Positions 1 through 8,211 of a stretch of 9,968 nucleotides of DNA are shown one piece after another. Every line of letters starts with the position of its first letter. Position 1 is the first letter of the stretch. The stretch covers positions 1-9,968 of the forward strand of contig CALBBA010000168.1 in assembly GCA_937926755.1 (NCBI GenBank), in the 5' to 3' direction. Below the pieces are notes generated by a model. It was not told where the DNA came from. It searched no databases and saw only the letters and a list, made by a program, of their open reading frames with translations. Origin of the DNA: an uncultured Collinsella sp. (GTDB lineage: Bacteria > Actinomycetota > Coriobacteriia > Coriobacteriales > Coriobacteriaceae). Made by a program: the position numbers and the translations under genes.

Positions 1-1
1 C

Positions 2-211
2 TACGCCCGCGACGTGATCCGCGCCGTGCAGGACGCCCGTAAGGCCGCCGGTCTGCAGATCTCCGACCGCATCGCACTGAAGCTCGTTGTGCCCGCCGAA
101 GACGTGTCCAAGGTTGAACAGTTCAAGGAGCTCGTCTCCTCCGAAACCCTCGCCACCTCTTTCGAAGTGACGGCCGGCGATGAGCTGAACGTTGAGGTTG
201 CCAAAGCCTGA
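2..211 (+). CDS. ileS: Isoleucyl-tRNA synthetase, C-terminal end (partial)
   Basis: This is the last 69 codons of a gene entering from the left edge, read in frame 2 and ending with TGA at 209-211. The peptide starts YARDVIRAVQDARKAAG and continues LQISDRIALKL. This is the pattern of the C-terminal tail of isoleucyl-tRNA synthetase, where a helix 'RDVxRxVQxxRKxAGLxxxDRI' precedes a small beta region, and it ends in EVAKA. The enzyme charges tRNA-Ile with isoleucine in the cytoplasm; the catalytic core and anticodon-binding parts lie outside the window. Codons are strongly GC-rich, unlike the CRISPR operon downstream, so this is probably the core-genome flank of an inserted island. The call rests on the tail only. 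A valyl- or leucyl-tRNA synthetase is less likely, because their tails lack this motif. Confidence 0.85.
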   Translation, partial: YARDVIRAVQDARKAAGLQISDRIALKLVVPAEDVSKVEQFKELVSSETLATSFEVTAGDELNVEVAKA

Positions 212-260
212 GTGGGCTGACGGCTGCTGATGACTGATCGTTGATTCAGGTTGATGAACG

Positions 261-328
261 GCCCGTCGTCTAAGCCGTATCTGGATGACATCCAGCTACT
301 ACTAGACGGGCGAACGGTCGCCAACCGT
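261..328 (+). other. Cluster of stable hairpins after ileS, possible small structured RNA
   Basis: Several inverted repeats follow each other here. GCCCGTC (261-267) can pair with GACGGGC (305-311). Inside that stem, CTGGAT (281-286) pairs perfectly with ATCCAG (290-295) over a 3-base loop. Next, ACGGT (314-318) pairs with ACCGT (324-328). The cluster runs straight into the terminator hairpin at 331-366, so it could be the 3' UTR of the ileS transcript or a small RNA of about 100 bases. No promoter is evident and no known RNA family was recognised. Confidence 0.4.
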
Positions 329-330
329 AG

Positions 331-366
331 CAGGTCTCGAATCCAAAAGAGTTCGGGACCTGTTTT
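331..366 (+). terminator. Intrinsic terminator, probably of ileS or of the hairpin RNA
   Basis: CAGGTCTCGAAT (331-342) pairs with GTTCGGGACCTG (351-362), giving a 12-bp stem with two G-T pairs. The loop is the 8 bases 343-350. The stem is followed directly by TTTT (363-366). It lies 120 bases after the ileS stop and is the first strong terminator after it. Confidence 0.75.
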
Positions 367-602
367 AGTAGTGCTGAACAATCAACCATGAGATGTTCAA
401 ACATGAGACTACAGTAACTACGTGGCTTTCGAGCCTTACAGACTTGATTTGCATTCCGCAAGTACGTGTCTTGCGTCGACATGCGGTTACGCGAGTGATC
501 GCATCGTATGCGCAGCCGTACAAGCGGGATCAGATCGTTTCGCGAATGGTTCTCAGTACCATCCATGTGAGTCAAGCACACATTTGAGAAGCAGTCGCAC
601 AC
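367..602. other. Intergenic stretch with no recognised gene
   Basis: These 236 bases lie between two strong terminators. Short open frames exist on both strands, but none has a convincing ribosome binding site or a recognisable protein. They overlap each other in several frames, as non-coding DNA does. No tRNA, CRISPR repeat or csb1 remnant was recognised. The stretch could be what is left after loss of a gene or of the 5' end of the cas operon. Confidence 0.4.
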
Positions 603-635
603 CGGGAATCGCGCTCGCGTGGTTCCCGTTTTTCT
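603..635 (+). terminator. Strong intrinsic terminator directly upstream of the cas genes
   Basis: CGGGAATCGCG (603-613) pairs with CGTGGTTCCCG (618-628) to give an 11-bp stem with two G-T pairs and a 4-base loop. A run of TTTTTCT (629-635) follows. No gene that it would end was recognised upstream. It stops just before the open frame of the truncated csb2 begins (638), so read-through into the cas operon from the left should be poor. Confidence 0.8.
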
Positions 636-667
636 AAAATAACATACTTGTCTATATTAAAAATGCT

Positions 668-2206
668 TTGGCATGGCTGGAGGATAATCCTCCGCATAGT
701 ATTCTGTTGCCCCGCGTTATTCCACCAACTAGCGATGCTATTTCATACCGAGACAAGGGATATTTAGAAAAAGGGAAAGTAAAGAAGAGCCCGGATAAAG
801 CCTCTAAAGCGATGTCGTATTGCCAGAATGCGGTGGAATCCCTGTTATTGACATGGCAGTGGGACGAGAATCCTAACCAAGAGGTCATCAACACTCTTAA
901 CCTGCTTTGTGGCGAGGTCCCTTACCTGGGCGAGGCATGTTCTGTTGTGGAACTAAAGGTCATAGCTGGTGGGGGTATACCGGAGGTCCAACGCGACAAG
1001 ACATGGACGCTGGAGAAAGGCCCGATGCTGTCCGGAATTTCCAGACATAATCGTGTGTTTGCCGTGCCGGGAACAGGAAGGCTGGAAGAGCTGAAACGTG
1101 CCTATATGGCCGCGAATCCCGAGGGAAAAGGCAAAGGAAAGAATGCTGCCAAGTCGAAGATAAGGGCAAAGGAGGCCGAGCAGAACTTTCTTAATGACTA
1201 TGTTCCAAAGGAGACTGAGGGCTTGGCCGGCTACCGGCCTCCTTTTGTCCATTCGGAGCGAGCCCTTGAAGCCCCGTGGACAAGAGTGATTGTCATGAGC
1301 GTGACTGTTGATGAAGGTCATCAGGGTGAAAAGTCGGAGTGGAAACCTTCCGAATCGGAGTACGTCGGTTGGGCAGTTGCGTTGCATCGTTTCTTGGTGA
1401 AGCAATGGGGTGTTGATCCCGCTCCATCTCTGGTTGGCAAATATGTTAGTGGGATAAAGCGTCCGGCGAACAATGTTGCTATTCAGATTCTCGATTCAGA
1501 ATTGAAATCGAGCTATGGAATCCAATTGCGTGACGATGTTGCGAGAAAACTTCCGGGATTCCTTATCATGCTTCCCAAAGACATGCCGCAACATGACATG
1601 CAGAAACTGTACGATGTCTGTAAGCGTTCGAAGGGGAAAACTCTGTACTTTTCTCAAGCTGTTCCAAAGCTGCGATTAGGGGAGTCTGCCTTGATCGATG
1701 CGGAACATCTATGGAAACCAGTAAGCGTCGATTTCGTGCGCTACTGGATGCCTCGTCCTCTTGCCATTGCGGAGACTCGACCGATACCGGATCCCAAGAA
1801 AAAGCGTCATTGGCGAGCTGCCGAATCAATGTATTTGGCACTGGGCCATGTATGGCGTGATAAGTATGTTCCCAATGATATTCAGGGTACGCGGGAATCG
1901 CGGTATTGGGAGACGGTGGATGCAGTTGCTGATCAGTCTTCTAATTTCAGAATATTCGATTGCCGACGGGTGAGTCGCGTGAACATGATTGATTATGCGC
2001 ATCATACCAATAGTTCCAATGTGTTACGTGCCATGAGTGCTTTAATCGCCATTTCTGATGGTGAAGGGTCGCTTGATTGTGCCGCTTTAGCTGTTGGGCA
2101 GAGTCGACATTTGGGAGGTGGATTCCTCGTGCCTCTTGATTTTCCCAAAAACATGATTGTGCCTGACGGACACTTTGAAAAGGGGGTTCCTTCATGGTTG
2201 AAGTGA
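668..2206 (+). CDS. csb2: Type I-G (I-U) Cas5-Cas6-type protein Csb2, apparently 5'-truncated
   Basis: In type I-G systems Csb2 (GSU0054 family) combines the Cas5 role, capping the crRNA 5' handle in the Cascade-like complex, with a Cas6-like RNase role in crRNA processing. The reading frame shows typical features: 'ALAWLEDNPP' near the start, 'VPYLGEACSVVEL' around residue 90, and near the C-terminus the hallmark 'GQSRHLGGGF' (His about 481), a glycine-rich Cas6-like segment. Full-length members have roughly 50-60 further N-terminal residues, including a motif of the type 'G.Y.A...EWPPSP.RLL.AL', before the WLE segment. Here the frame is open only from 638 (TAA at 635-637) and that part is missing. 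The TTG at 668 is only the first possible start; it has no Shine-Dalgarno sequence. The next in-frame ATG (812) also lacks one. The gene is probably a truncated, non-functional remnant. The family call is confident; loss of function is inferred. Confidence 0.8.
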   Translation: MAWLEDNPPHSILLPRVIPPTSDAISYRDKGYLEKGKVKKSPDKASKAMSYCQNAVESLLLTWQWDENPNQEVINTLNLLCGEVPYLGEACSVVELKVIAGGGIPEVQRDKTWTLEKGPMLSGISRHNRVFAVPGTGRLEELKRAYMAANPEGKGKGKNAAKSKIRAKEAEQNFLNDYVPKETEGLAGYRPPFVHSERALEAPWTRVIVMSVTVDEGHQGEKSEWKPSESEYVGWAVALHRFLVKQWGVDPAPSLVGKYVSGIKRPANNVAIQILDSELKSSYGIQLRDDVARKLPGFLIMLPKDMPQHDMQKLYDVCKRSKGKTLYFSQAVPKLRLGESALIDAEHLWKPVSVDFVRYWMPRPLAIAETRPIPDPKKKRHWRAAESMYLALGHVWRDKYVPNDIQGTRESRYWETVDAVADQSSNFRIFDCRRVSRVNMIDYAHHTNSSNVLRAMSALIAISDGEGSLDCAALAVGQSRHLGGGFLVPLDFPKNMIVPDGHFEKGVPSWLK

Positions 2207-5200
2207 CTCAGGCTTTAGCTTTTATGGAACAGCAGTATGCTCAGTTTGTTGCCTTGGCTCATGATGGTCGCACTCCATACCGCTGGCAGTTCCGTTTGAT
2301 GCGGTATGTTGCGCAAGAAGGACGCTGGCCTGATCGTATTTCAGTGCCAACGGCATCTGGCAAAACCAGCGTTATTGATATCCATGTATTCCTTAATGCG
2401 ATGGTCGGATTGGCTGAAGGCGAAAGCCGAAAAGAACATGAGATCTTGTCTTGCCTTCCGTTGCGGCGCATCCCTCGGCGCTTGGCATTAACGGTGAATC
2501 GTCGCTCTCTTGTCGATGACCAATTTGATGAGGCTGACGAGCTTTGCGGCAAAATCCACACGAGTGACTCCATGATTCACTATAAGGAAGGCCTCAAGCT
2601 CAGAGCTGGTGTGCATGATGGTTTGCCTCATACTGATAAGCCTTCCGTTATGAATGTTGTCGAATTGCGTGGAGGTATAGCTTCTCAGAGAGACTGGCGG
2701 TATTATCCGCAGACCTGTGCTGTCATCTGCGCTACACCTGACATGTTTGGCAGTCGTTTGCTGTTTCGTGGTTATGGTACCAGCCGTACTATGCGCTCCA
2801 TGGAAGCCGGATTGCTTGCCTATGATACTGTGCTGGTGGCCGATGAAGCGCATCTAAGCCGGCAGCTGCTTGAAACAGCGCAACAGGTGGATCGCATTGA
2901 AAGTATGGCTGACTATCCTCTCAGTGAATACGTTTCTCCACTGCAGGTAGTGGAAACCACGGCGACTCCAGCTAGCGAGGATGCAAAACGGACCAGCGTG
3001 GAAATCGAGCAAGAGGATTTGACGGTTGAGACATCGCTTGCTGATCGACTGTGCAAGCCGAAGCCGGTTGTTCTGGATTGCACCAGCGCTACGGAAAAGG
3101 AAGAGATCCAAAAGATCGTTGATACCTGCGTTGGAATGATCCAGAATCAAGAATCTGGTGAATATGGCGAGACTGGCAATGGCGTAGTCGGGTGTATTGT
3201 CAATACGGTTAAAAAAGCCAAGCAAGTGGCGAAAGAACTGTCGGCTCAGCTGAAGAAAGCTGGTATCAGACGCCCAGTAGCGAGCTACATAGGTCCAATG
3301 CGCGCCTACGATAAGAAAAAAATCCTTACGGCAATGCGCGATGCTATGTCACTAGATGCTTCGCCCGAATCTCCATGTTGCATCATTGGCACGCAGACGT
3401 TGGAAGTAGGCGTGGACGTTGATTTCACGACCCTTATTACGGAATTAGCTCCGGCATCTGCGTTGGTGCAGCGCGCTGGCCGTGTCAATCGTCGTGGGCT
3501 GAACCCCCAAGGCGATATGTATGTCTTTGGCGTCGAGGGGAAACGGCTAACTGCTAAAACAGCGGCTCCATACGATGAGCGGGATCTTGATAAAGCTTTG
3601 GCTTGGTTGGAGAAACTTCCTCGGACTGATTCGGAATTACCGAACATGAGTGCGTGGTCAGTTCGGCAATCGATTCTGCAAGGGAATTATGTTCCTGCAG
3701 AGAAGCCTCGTCGTCTGCTGTTCCAACGTTTGGAGCCGTGGGATGCTGAGAACCTTTCATCCACGGATGAACAGTTGTCTGCTGATTTGCGGTTGCCGGG
3801 GCTCCAACAGGGGAGTGCGGATCTCAATCTGTGGTTGCGTGATGATCTGGCGGACGATTCCCCGGACATCGGTGTTGTGGTCAGGGATCTGCCGCAGGAC
3901 ACGAATGTTGCCATCGCATTGCTTGAGGAAACTGAACCTGAGAATGAGGAATTGTTCCCGTTGCGTAATCAGGACCAAGCGGCAAAGCTGAAGGCGAGTC
4001 TTGAAGGTGGTGCTATAAGGGCTTTCCTGTATCGAGCTTCAAACGAGGAAGGACAACGCGTCTTGCCTCTAGGTGCTGCGGATGCGAATCGACCTGATTC
4101 ATATGATGGGCGCATTAAAACCGGTGATGTCATCGTCTTGGACGCTTCCGTGAAAATGTTCACTGAGCTTTCTTCGGAGGGGGAAGTGGTAATGCTCGAC
4201 CTTGATGGGAAGAGCATGGCTAAAGATGTATACAATGCATGCGCCCTCGGGAAAATGGTACGTTACTATAAGGAAGCTGACGGTCACGATGGAATCAAGA
4301 CTGCTTTTACGCAGGCCTATGCGTTGGTGAATAACATAGGCGATTTTACTGCTGAGCAGCAAGAGCAGATGAATCGCGATTTGCAATTGATTTGTACACC
4401 AGCATCGGAAATGTCTTCAGATTCTTTTGCCGATGCAAATACTCTTGTGCTCAACCGTATCATGTATGAAGAAGATGAAACTGGGTGCAAAACCTGGTGG
4501 GTGGTTGTCAGTTTGCATGCCAGTGATTCGGGATCGGAATCCGATCAGGAGATATTGAGCGCCAAAGCTAAAGAATATGAATTATTGCTTGGTGGTCCTC
4601 ATCGACAAGAGGAAGGCCACCAAGATCATGTTGCGGCACGAGCTGAGGCCTTGGCACGTATGGTAGGTTTTGATGATGACATGGTCGAGAATCTTCGTAT
4701 TGCTGGCGAATACCATGACGAAGGCAAAATCGATGCACGCTTCCAGACTTTGCTTTATCAGGGACGAAAGCCGCAGGGGCAGCGAAAGTTTCGTGCCAAA
4801 AGTCGATTTAGCTCTCGTGCGTGGGAACAGCAGTTCAGGAACCAATGTCAGCTGAGAGGGTGGCGTCATGAGCAGCGATCCGTGGCTGAATTTGTGTTGG
4901 CATGTGAAACCGAAACGGAACTTCGTCAATTGCCGGAATATCGCAGACAGCTGATCGAACGACTCATTGGAACTTCGCATGGTCATGGACGGTCGACCTT
5001 CGAACACGGGACGGACTATCTGTTGCCGGAGAGCGGAGGAGCATCTAGAGCGCAAGCGCCGGCGCTGAACAATATCGCTGATGATTTGTTTGAATCTGGA
5101 GGGTGGGAAGCCCTTATTGATCGCACCAATCAACGATATGGTTTCTGGGGAGTCTCCTATATGGAAGCACTCTTAAGAGCGGCTGACATCACCTGTTCGA

Positions 5201-5214
5201 AGGAGGGATTGTAA
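2194..5214 (+). CDS. cas3: Cas3 helicase-nuclease of type I-G, with C-terminal HD domain
   Basis: Cas3 is the ATP-driven helicase and HD nuclease that unwinds and degrades target DNA after Cascade recognises it. Superfamily 2 helicase motifs are intact: PTASGKT (Walker A, 52-58), DEAH (217-220), TTATPA (255-260) and QRAGRVNRRG (426-435). The HD domain follows the helicase: EEGHQDH (His 809/812), YHDEGK (840-845), SHGHG (His 929/931) and RAADITCS (Asp 998). The order helicase then HD, the reverse of most type I Cas3 proteins, and the length of 1006 residues fit type I-U/I-G. The ATG overlaps the csb2 end by 13 bases and follows an A/G-rich AAAGGGGG at about 2178-2185, so it can be translated independently. 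Its stop overlaps the next start (TAATG). No frameshift or missing catalytic residue is seen, so this looks like a functional enzyme although its partner subunits are damaged or absent. Confidence 0.93.
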   Translation: MVEVTQALAFMEQQYAQFVALAHDGRTPYRWQFRLMRYVAQEGRWPDRISVPTASGKTSVIDIHVFLNAMVGLAEGESRKEHEILSCLPLRRIPRRLALTVNRRSLVDDQFDEADELCGKIHTSDSMIHYKEGLKLRAGVHDGLPHTDKPSVMNVVELRGGIASQRDWRYYPQTCAVICATPDMFGSRLLFRGYGTSRTMRSMEAGLLAYDTVLVADEAHLSRQLLETAQQVDRIESMADYPLSEYVSPLQVVETTATPASEDAKRTSVEIEQEDLTVETSLADRLCKPKPVVLDCTSATEKEEIQKIVDTCVGMIQNQESGEYGETGNGVVGCIVNTVKKAKQVAKELSAQLKKAGIRRPVASYIGPMRAYDKKKILTAMRDAMSLDASPESPCCIIGTQTLEVGVDVDFTTLITELAPASALVQRAGRVNRRGLNPQGDMYVFGVEGKRLTAKTAAPYDERDLDKALAWLEKLPRTDSELPNMSAWSVRQSILQGNYVPAEKPRRLLFQRLEPWDAENLSSTDEQLSADLRLPGLQQGSADLNLWLRDDLADDSPDIGVVVRDLPQDTNVAIALLEETEPENEELFPLRNQDQAAKLKASLEGGAIRAFLYRASNEEGQRVLPLGAADANRPDSYDGRIKTGDVIVLDASVKMFTELSSEGEVVMLDLDGKSMAKDVYNACALGKMVRYYKEADGHDGIKTAFTQAYALVNNIGDFTAEQQEQMNRDLQLICTPASEMSSDSFADANTLVLNRIMYEEDETGCKTWWVVVSLHASDSGSESDQEILSAKAKEYELLLGGPHRQEEGHQDHVAARAEALARMVGFDDDMVENLRIAGEYHDEGKIDARFQTLLYQGRKPQGQRKFRAKSRFSSRAWEQQFRNQCQLRGWRHEQRSVAEFVLACETETELRQLPEYRRQLIERLIGTSHGHGRSTFEHGTDYLLPESGGASRAQAPALNNIADDLFESGGWEALIDRTNQRYGFWGVSYMEALLRAADITCSKEGL
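5200..5207 (+). promoter_or_regulatory. Strong Shine-Dalgarno for the gene after cas3
   Basis: AAGGAGGG lies 6 bases before the ATG at 5214, inside the last codons of cas3. Together with the TAATG stop/start overlap it fixes the start and shows translational coupling of the two genes. Confidence 0.8.
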
Positions 5215-6260
5215 TGGCTATTCGGATACCAGCGGATATTACTGACGCCTTTTCCCACCTCATGATGGTCGGACTTGCTTCAATTCTGGAAGATGATGAT
5301 AGTGGCCGACATTGCATGATCCGGTGGGTCGATTTTCGTCATGCGGAACTGACGATAAGTGATGATTTGGATATGGAAGCAGTATCCGTCATAGTCAGTA
5401 ATCATGCAGAACGATGGTCTTCCATGAAGGCATTGCAATCTCGCGGAGACTATACGGTTTCCGGTGCGAGAGATGCAGGGAAGAGCTCTTCCATGCATGC
5501 CACTATGTCACCAAGATTGAGTGCTTTGGGTGTGCCGGGTGGCTGGGAGAAACTGTCTCAAGATCGCGAAGCGGCGATTGACGACTTGCGAACTTGGGGC
5601 GATTACCGGTATTTCGGGGCATTGGGCCAACCTTCGTACTGGTCAGGTGAACGGAGTAAAAAGTTATGGTCTGACGCAGGTGCCTCGCGTTGGGAAATGG
5701 TTACACGCAACCAAGGCCAGGAATTCGTTCAAGGTCGATTGCTTCCATTGGCTCAAAAGGTAGCTGAGCGTTCCGTTCAAGCTGTACAAGATGGGTTGAT
5801 GGGGAAGGATATTGTTGACGAAGCGGGCAAAAATAGTGCGACGAGTCGCACTGCGACTGGACTGCATGCGCCGTCAAAAACCGATAACGCTCGCGCTTGG
5901 TGTGCATTGATGGGCGTGTCTGCTTTCCCTACGTGGGTTTGCACCAGTGCTGGGAACGATGATCGTGATCCGAGTACGGCTCTGTTTCAGTTGAAAGGAC
6001 CTATCCGTTTCGCTGTGCTTCCCATAACAGACAAGCCTTGGACGGTTGCGAAATATCGATCGGTAGTTCGTAGTAGCGCGCTCGCCGAATTCGGCATACA
6101 ACAGAAGACCACGACGACCGACATGACAACAATTAGCTCTGCTGCTGATTGGTTGCGCGAAAAAGGCGTGTGTGCCTGCGTACTGTTCAACCAGTTTGTT
6201 TCCGACAACGCTAGCGCGCCGGAACGTTGGCTTGAGCCGGGAGAAATAATTCCTCTGTAA
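5214..6260 (+). CDS. Type I-G CRISPR-associated protein, Cas8-position subunit or 'Cas3-extension' type
   Basis: This 348-residue soluble protein is encoded between cas3 and cas4-cas1 and is coupled to cas3 by TAATG and a strong Shine-Dalgarno. In type I-G loci this slot holds the divergent large-subunit candidates (Csb3 or Csx17) or a protein annotated as a Cas3-extension family. The N-terminus, DITDAFSHLMMVGLASILED with a Trp-rich beta segment after it (residues 8-60), recalls the start of such subunits. The segment ASRWEMVTRNQGQEFVQGR (about 160-180) looks like a family core. It lacks the hallmarks of the Csb1/Cas7 backbone (no 'DSxQSxANRxE' or 'PHRAADA') and is much shorter than Csx17. 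No enzymatic motif is evident. The role is inferred from position: target recognition, or support of Cas3 loading. The type I-G association is firm; the family name is not. Confidence 0.6.
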   Translation: MAIRIPADITDAFSHLMMVGLASILEDDDSGRHCMIRWVDFRHAELTISDDLDMEAVSVIVSNHAERWSSMKALQSRGDYTVSGARDAGKSSSMHATMSPRLSALGVPGGWEKLSQDREAAIDDLRTWGDYRYFGALGQPSYWSGERSKKLWSDAGASRWEMVTRNQGQEFVQGRLLPLAQKVAERSVQAVQDGLMGKDIVDEAGKNSATSRTATGLHAPSKTDNARAWCALMGVSAFPTWVCTSAGNDDRDPSTALFQLKGPIRFAVLPITDKPWTVAKYRSVVRSSALAEFGIQQKTTTTDMTTISSAADWLREKGVCACVLFNQFVSDNASAPERWLEPGEIIPL

Positions 6261-6282
6261 ATGCGAAGAATCGGAGAAAAAC

Positions 6283-7872
6283 ATGGACGATGACCCCATC
6301 CCGATTAGCTTGGTTGCCAACTACATGTTCTGCCCACGCAGAGCATGGTTGGAAGCTGTCGGAGAAAAAGTCGAATCGGCACAGATTGCGCAAGGCACGT
6401 ATGATCATCGAAAAGTTGATCGTTACGGTGGCGCTCCGGACGCCGATTCATTTCAAGCGGTAAATATCAGGCATGAGGGATGGGGCGTTTCCGGGCGCCT
6501 TGATGCAGCGTGCATGACGGATGATGGAATCATCATCCGCGAATATAAGGCCACCCCGGTAAAACGTGCGATGCAAGTCACTGAAGCAATGCGAACACAG
6601 TTAGCTTTGCAGGCGGCTTGTTTGGAAGATATGGGGTTCTCCGTTGCGGGCACTGAAATTTTCTTCACCACGCACCATCGTCGTGTGGAAGTTGAGCTTG
6701 ACCAAGAGGATTATGACCAAGCGCACAAAGCGGTAGAGGAAACCAGAGCGTTGATTAATGCTGGTCATGCTCCCGAGCCTCTAGAAGATAGCGCCAGATG
6801 CATGCGTTGCTCTCATGCTGGGATATGTCTTCCTGAGGAACGTCAGCTATGCGAAGTCACGCATAGAATCATGGTGTCGTCTCCAGACAACCAAGTAACG
6901 CATTTGGCAACCCCGGGAGCCAAAGCATTTACACGATCAGGTCGAATGATAGTACAGAAGAATGGTGAAGAACTCGCATCCGTGCCATTGGACACCATTC
7001 AAGGTCTGCAGATATACGGAAACACTGATCTGTCTAGCGGCCTCATTCGTGAGCTGATGTGGCGCGATATTCCAATCGTATGGTGTAGCGGAACGGGAAG
7101 GATGTATGGGTGGGCGACATCATCCTATGGTCCGAACGGTGAACATCGAGTGGATCAGCACGTTGCCTCTCATGAAGGCAGACTCGGACTCGCGAGAGAA
7201 TTTATCATCGCTAAAATACATAATCAGTCCGTACTGCTCAGACGTTCAGAATCAGACAATCTGGTGCTACCTCAGCTGCGACAAATCGAAAAACAGGTAG
7301 CTAACGCGAACAGGTGGCAGGACGTTTTGGGATTAGAAGGCGAAGCTGCATCGCTCTATTTTTCGCAGTTTGGACATCTCGTTAAGACTGAAAAAAGAGT
7401 CGATTGGCCTTGGGTCGCAAGGATGCGTCGTCCCGCTCCCGATGAGCTTAACTCATTGCTAGACTTCACTTACACTCTGCTGCTTTCAGACTGCGTGAGA
7501 GCATTGATTTCCTGCGGGCTTGATCCGCATGCGGGCTTTCTGCATAGCAGTAAACGAAACAAGCCAGCACTGGCGTTGGATCTTATGGAGGAGTTTCGCG
7601 CTCCCATTGCGGATTCCGTGGTGCAAACAGTCATTAATAATGGCGAAATCAGTGTAGACGGATTTTCACATGTGCTTGAATCAGTACGTATGACTGATAA
7701 GACGCGTAAGACTGTCATCCAGGCATACGAGAGGCGTATGGAGACGGAGATTACGCATCCGATATTTAAATACAAGGCATCATGGAGACGGATTATCGAG
7801 ATTCAGGCTCGAATGATTCTGGGGTACCTTGACGGAACGCAACCTGAATACAGGGGGATACGAATTCGGTAG
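6283..7872 (+). CDS. cas4-cas1: Cas4-Cas1 fusion, CRISPR spacer-acquisition protein of type I-G
   Basis: This fusion joins a Cas4 nuclease, which trims prespacers and selects for the PAM, to the Cas1 integrase, which inserts spacers at the leader-repeat junction with Cas2. Cas4 part (about 1-190): Cys 17 plus Cys 173, 176 and 182 form the iron-sulphur cluster set. His 42, Asp 74 and the 'REYKAT' segment (Glu 87, Lys 89) form the RecB-like nuclease site. Cas1 part (about 195-529): 'GLEGEAASLYF' carries the catalytic Glu 352, 'GLDPHAGFLHS' the His 421, and 'LALDLMEEFR' the Asp 433/Glu 436. All expected residues are present and the length is normal, so it looks functional. The ATG at 6283 follows GGAGAA (6273-6278). 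It starts 22 bases after the upstream gene and ends 39 bases before cas2. A fused Cas4-Cas1 is a signature of type I-U/I-G. Confidence 0.93.
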   Translation: MDDDPIPISLVANYMFCPRRAWLEAVGEKVESAQIAQGTYDHRKVDRYGGAPDADSFQAVNIRHEGWGVSGRLDAACMTDDGIIIREYKATPVKRAMQVTEAMRTQLALQAACLEDMGFSVAGTEIFFTTHHRRVEVELDQEDYDQAHKAVEETRALINAGHAPEPLEDSARCMRCSHAGICLPEERQLCEVTHRIMVSSPDNQVTHLATPGAKAFTRSGRMIVQKNGEELASVPLDTIQGLQIYGNTDLSSGLIRELMWRDIPIVWCSGTGRMYGWATSSYGPNGEHRVDQHVASHEGRLGLAREFIIAKIHNQSVLLRRSESDNLVLPQLRQIEKQVANANRWQDVLGLEGEAASLYFSQFGHLVKTEKRVDWPWVARMRRPAPDELNSLLDFTYTLLLSDCVRALISCGLDPHAGFLHSSKRNKPALALDLMEEFRAPIADSVVQTVINNGEISVDGFSHVLESVRMTDKTRKTVIQAYERRMETEITHPIFKYKASWRRIIEIQARMILGYLDGTQPEYRGIRIR

Positions 7873-7911
7873 AAGCGGCAACGGTGGAAGCGGTTTCATA
7901 TCGGGAGGCGG

Positions 7912-8211
7912 ATGATGAGTGACGAAAAACGAAGTTATCTTGTGGCGTACGACATCAATGATGATAGACGTCGTGATCACGTGGCAAAAATATTACGGTG
8001 CTATGGCGAGAGGTTGCAGTATAGCGTGTTCTTTCTGCGGATTCGGCCTGCAAAAATGCTGGTTGTCCAGAATCTAATAGAAGTTGAAATCGATGGTTCA
8101 ACGGATTCAGTTGTTGTCTGTTTTCTCGGAAAAGAAGAGCAGGCAAGAGAGGGAATGTCATTCTTGGGACGACGGGAATACAGTGATTTAACCATTCCGA
8201 CGGTTATCTGA
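7912..8211 (+). CDS. cas2: Cas2, CRISPR spacer-acquisition protein
   Basis: Cas2 is a small ferredoxin-like dimer that bridges two Cas1 dimers during spacer integration. The 99-residue protein has the usual 'YLVAYDINDDRRR' first strand with the conserved Asp (residue 14). It also has the central 'QYSVFFLRI', in the place of the common 'QxSVF' motif, and a C-terminal 'DSVVVCFLG' strand. Length is typical. Two ATG codons stand in a row (7912 and 7915); GGGAGG at 7903-7908 serves the second with slightly better spacing, so the protein may start at 7915. It is the last gene of the cas operon, the usual position next to the leader of the array. Confidence 0.93.
   Translation: MMSDEKRSYLVAYDINDDRRRDHVAKILRCYGERLQYSVFFLRIRPAKMLVVQNLIEVEIDGSTDSVVVCFLGKEEQAREGMSFLGRREYSDLTIPTVI

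Noticed and set aside
255..345. tRNA-like fragments (CCGTCGTCTA and GGTCTCGAATCC recall D-arm and T-arm sequences)
   Set aside because: No cloverleaf with matching acceptor, anticodon and T stems can be drawn, and the T-arm-like bases form the terminator stem instead.
1..602. Open frames on the - strand opposite ileS and the hairpin cluster
   Set aside because: They result from reading the reverse of GC-rich coding sequence and of inverted repeats; no known protein seen.
393..637. Two overlapping short + strand open frames between the terminators
   Set aside because: No Shine-Dalgarno, no recognisable motif; the two frames overlap and the second runs through the terminator hairpin, so they are likely chance.
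5214..6260. Identification of the 348-residue protein as Csb1 (Cas7)
   Set aside because: It lacks the Csb1 hallmark motifs, and its start and internal pattern do not fit that family.
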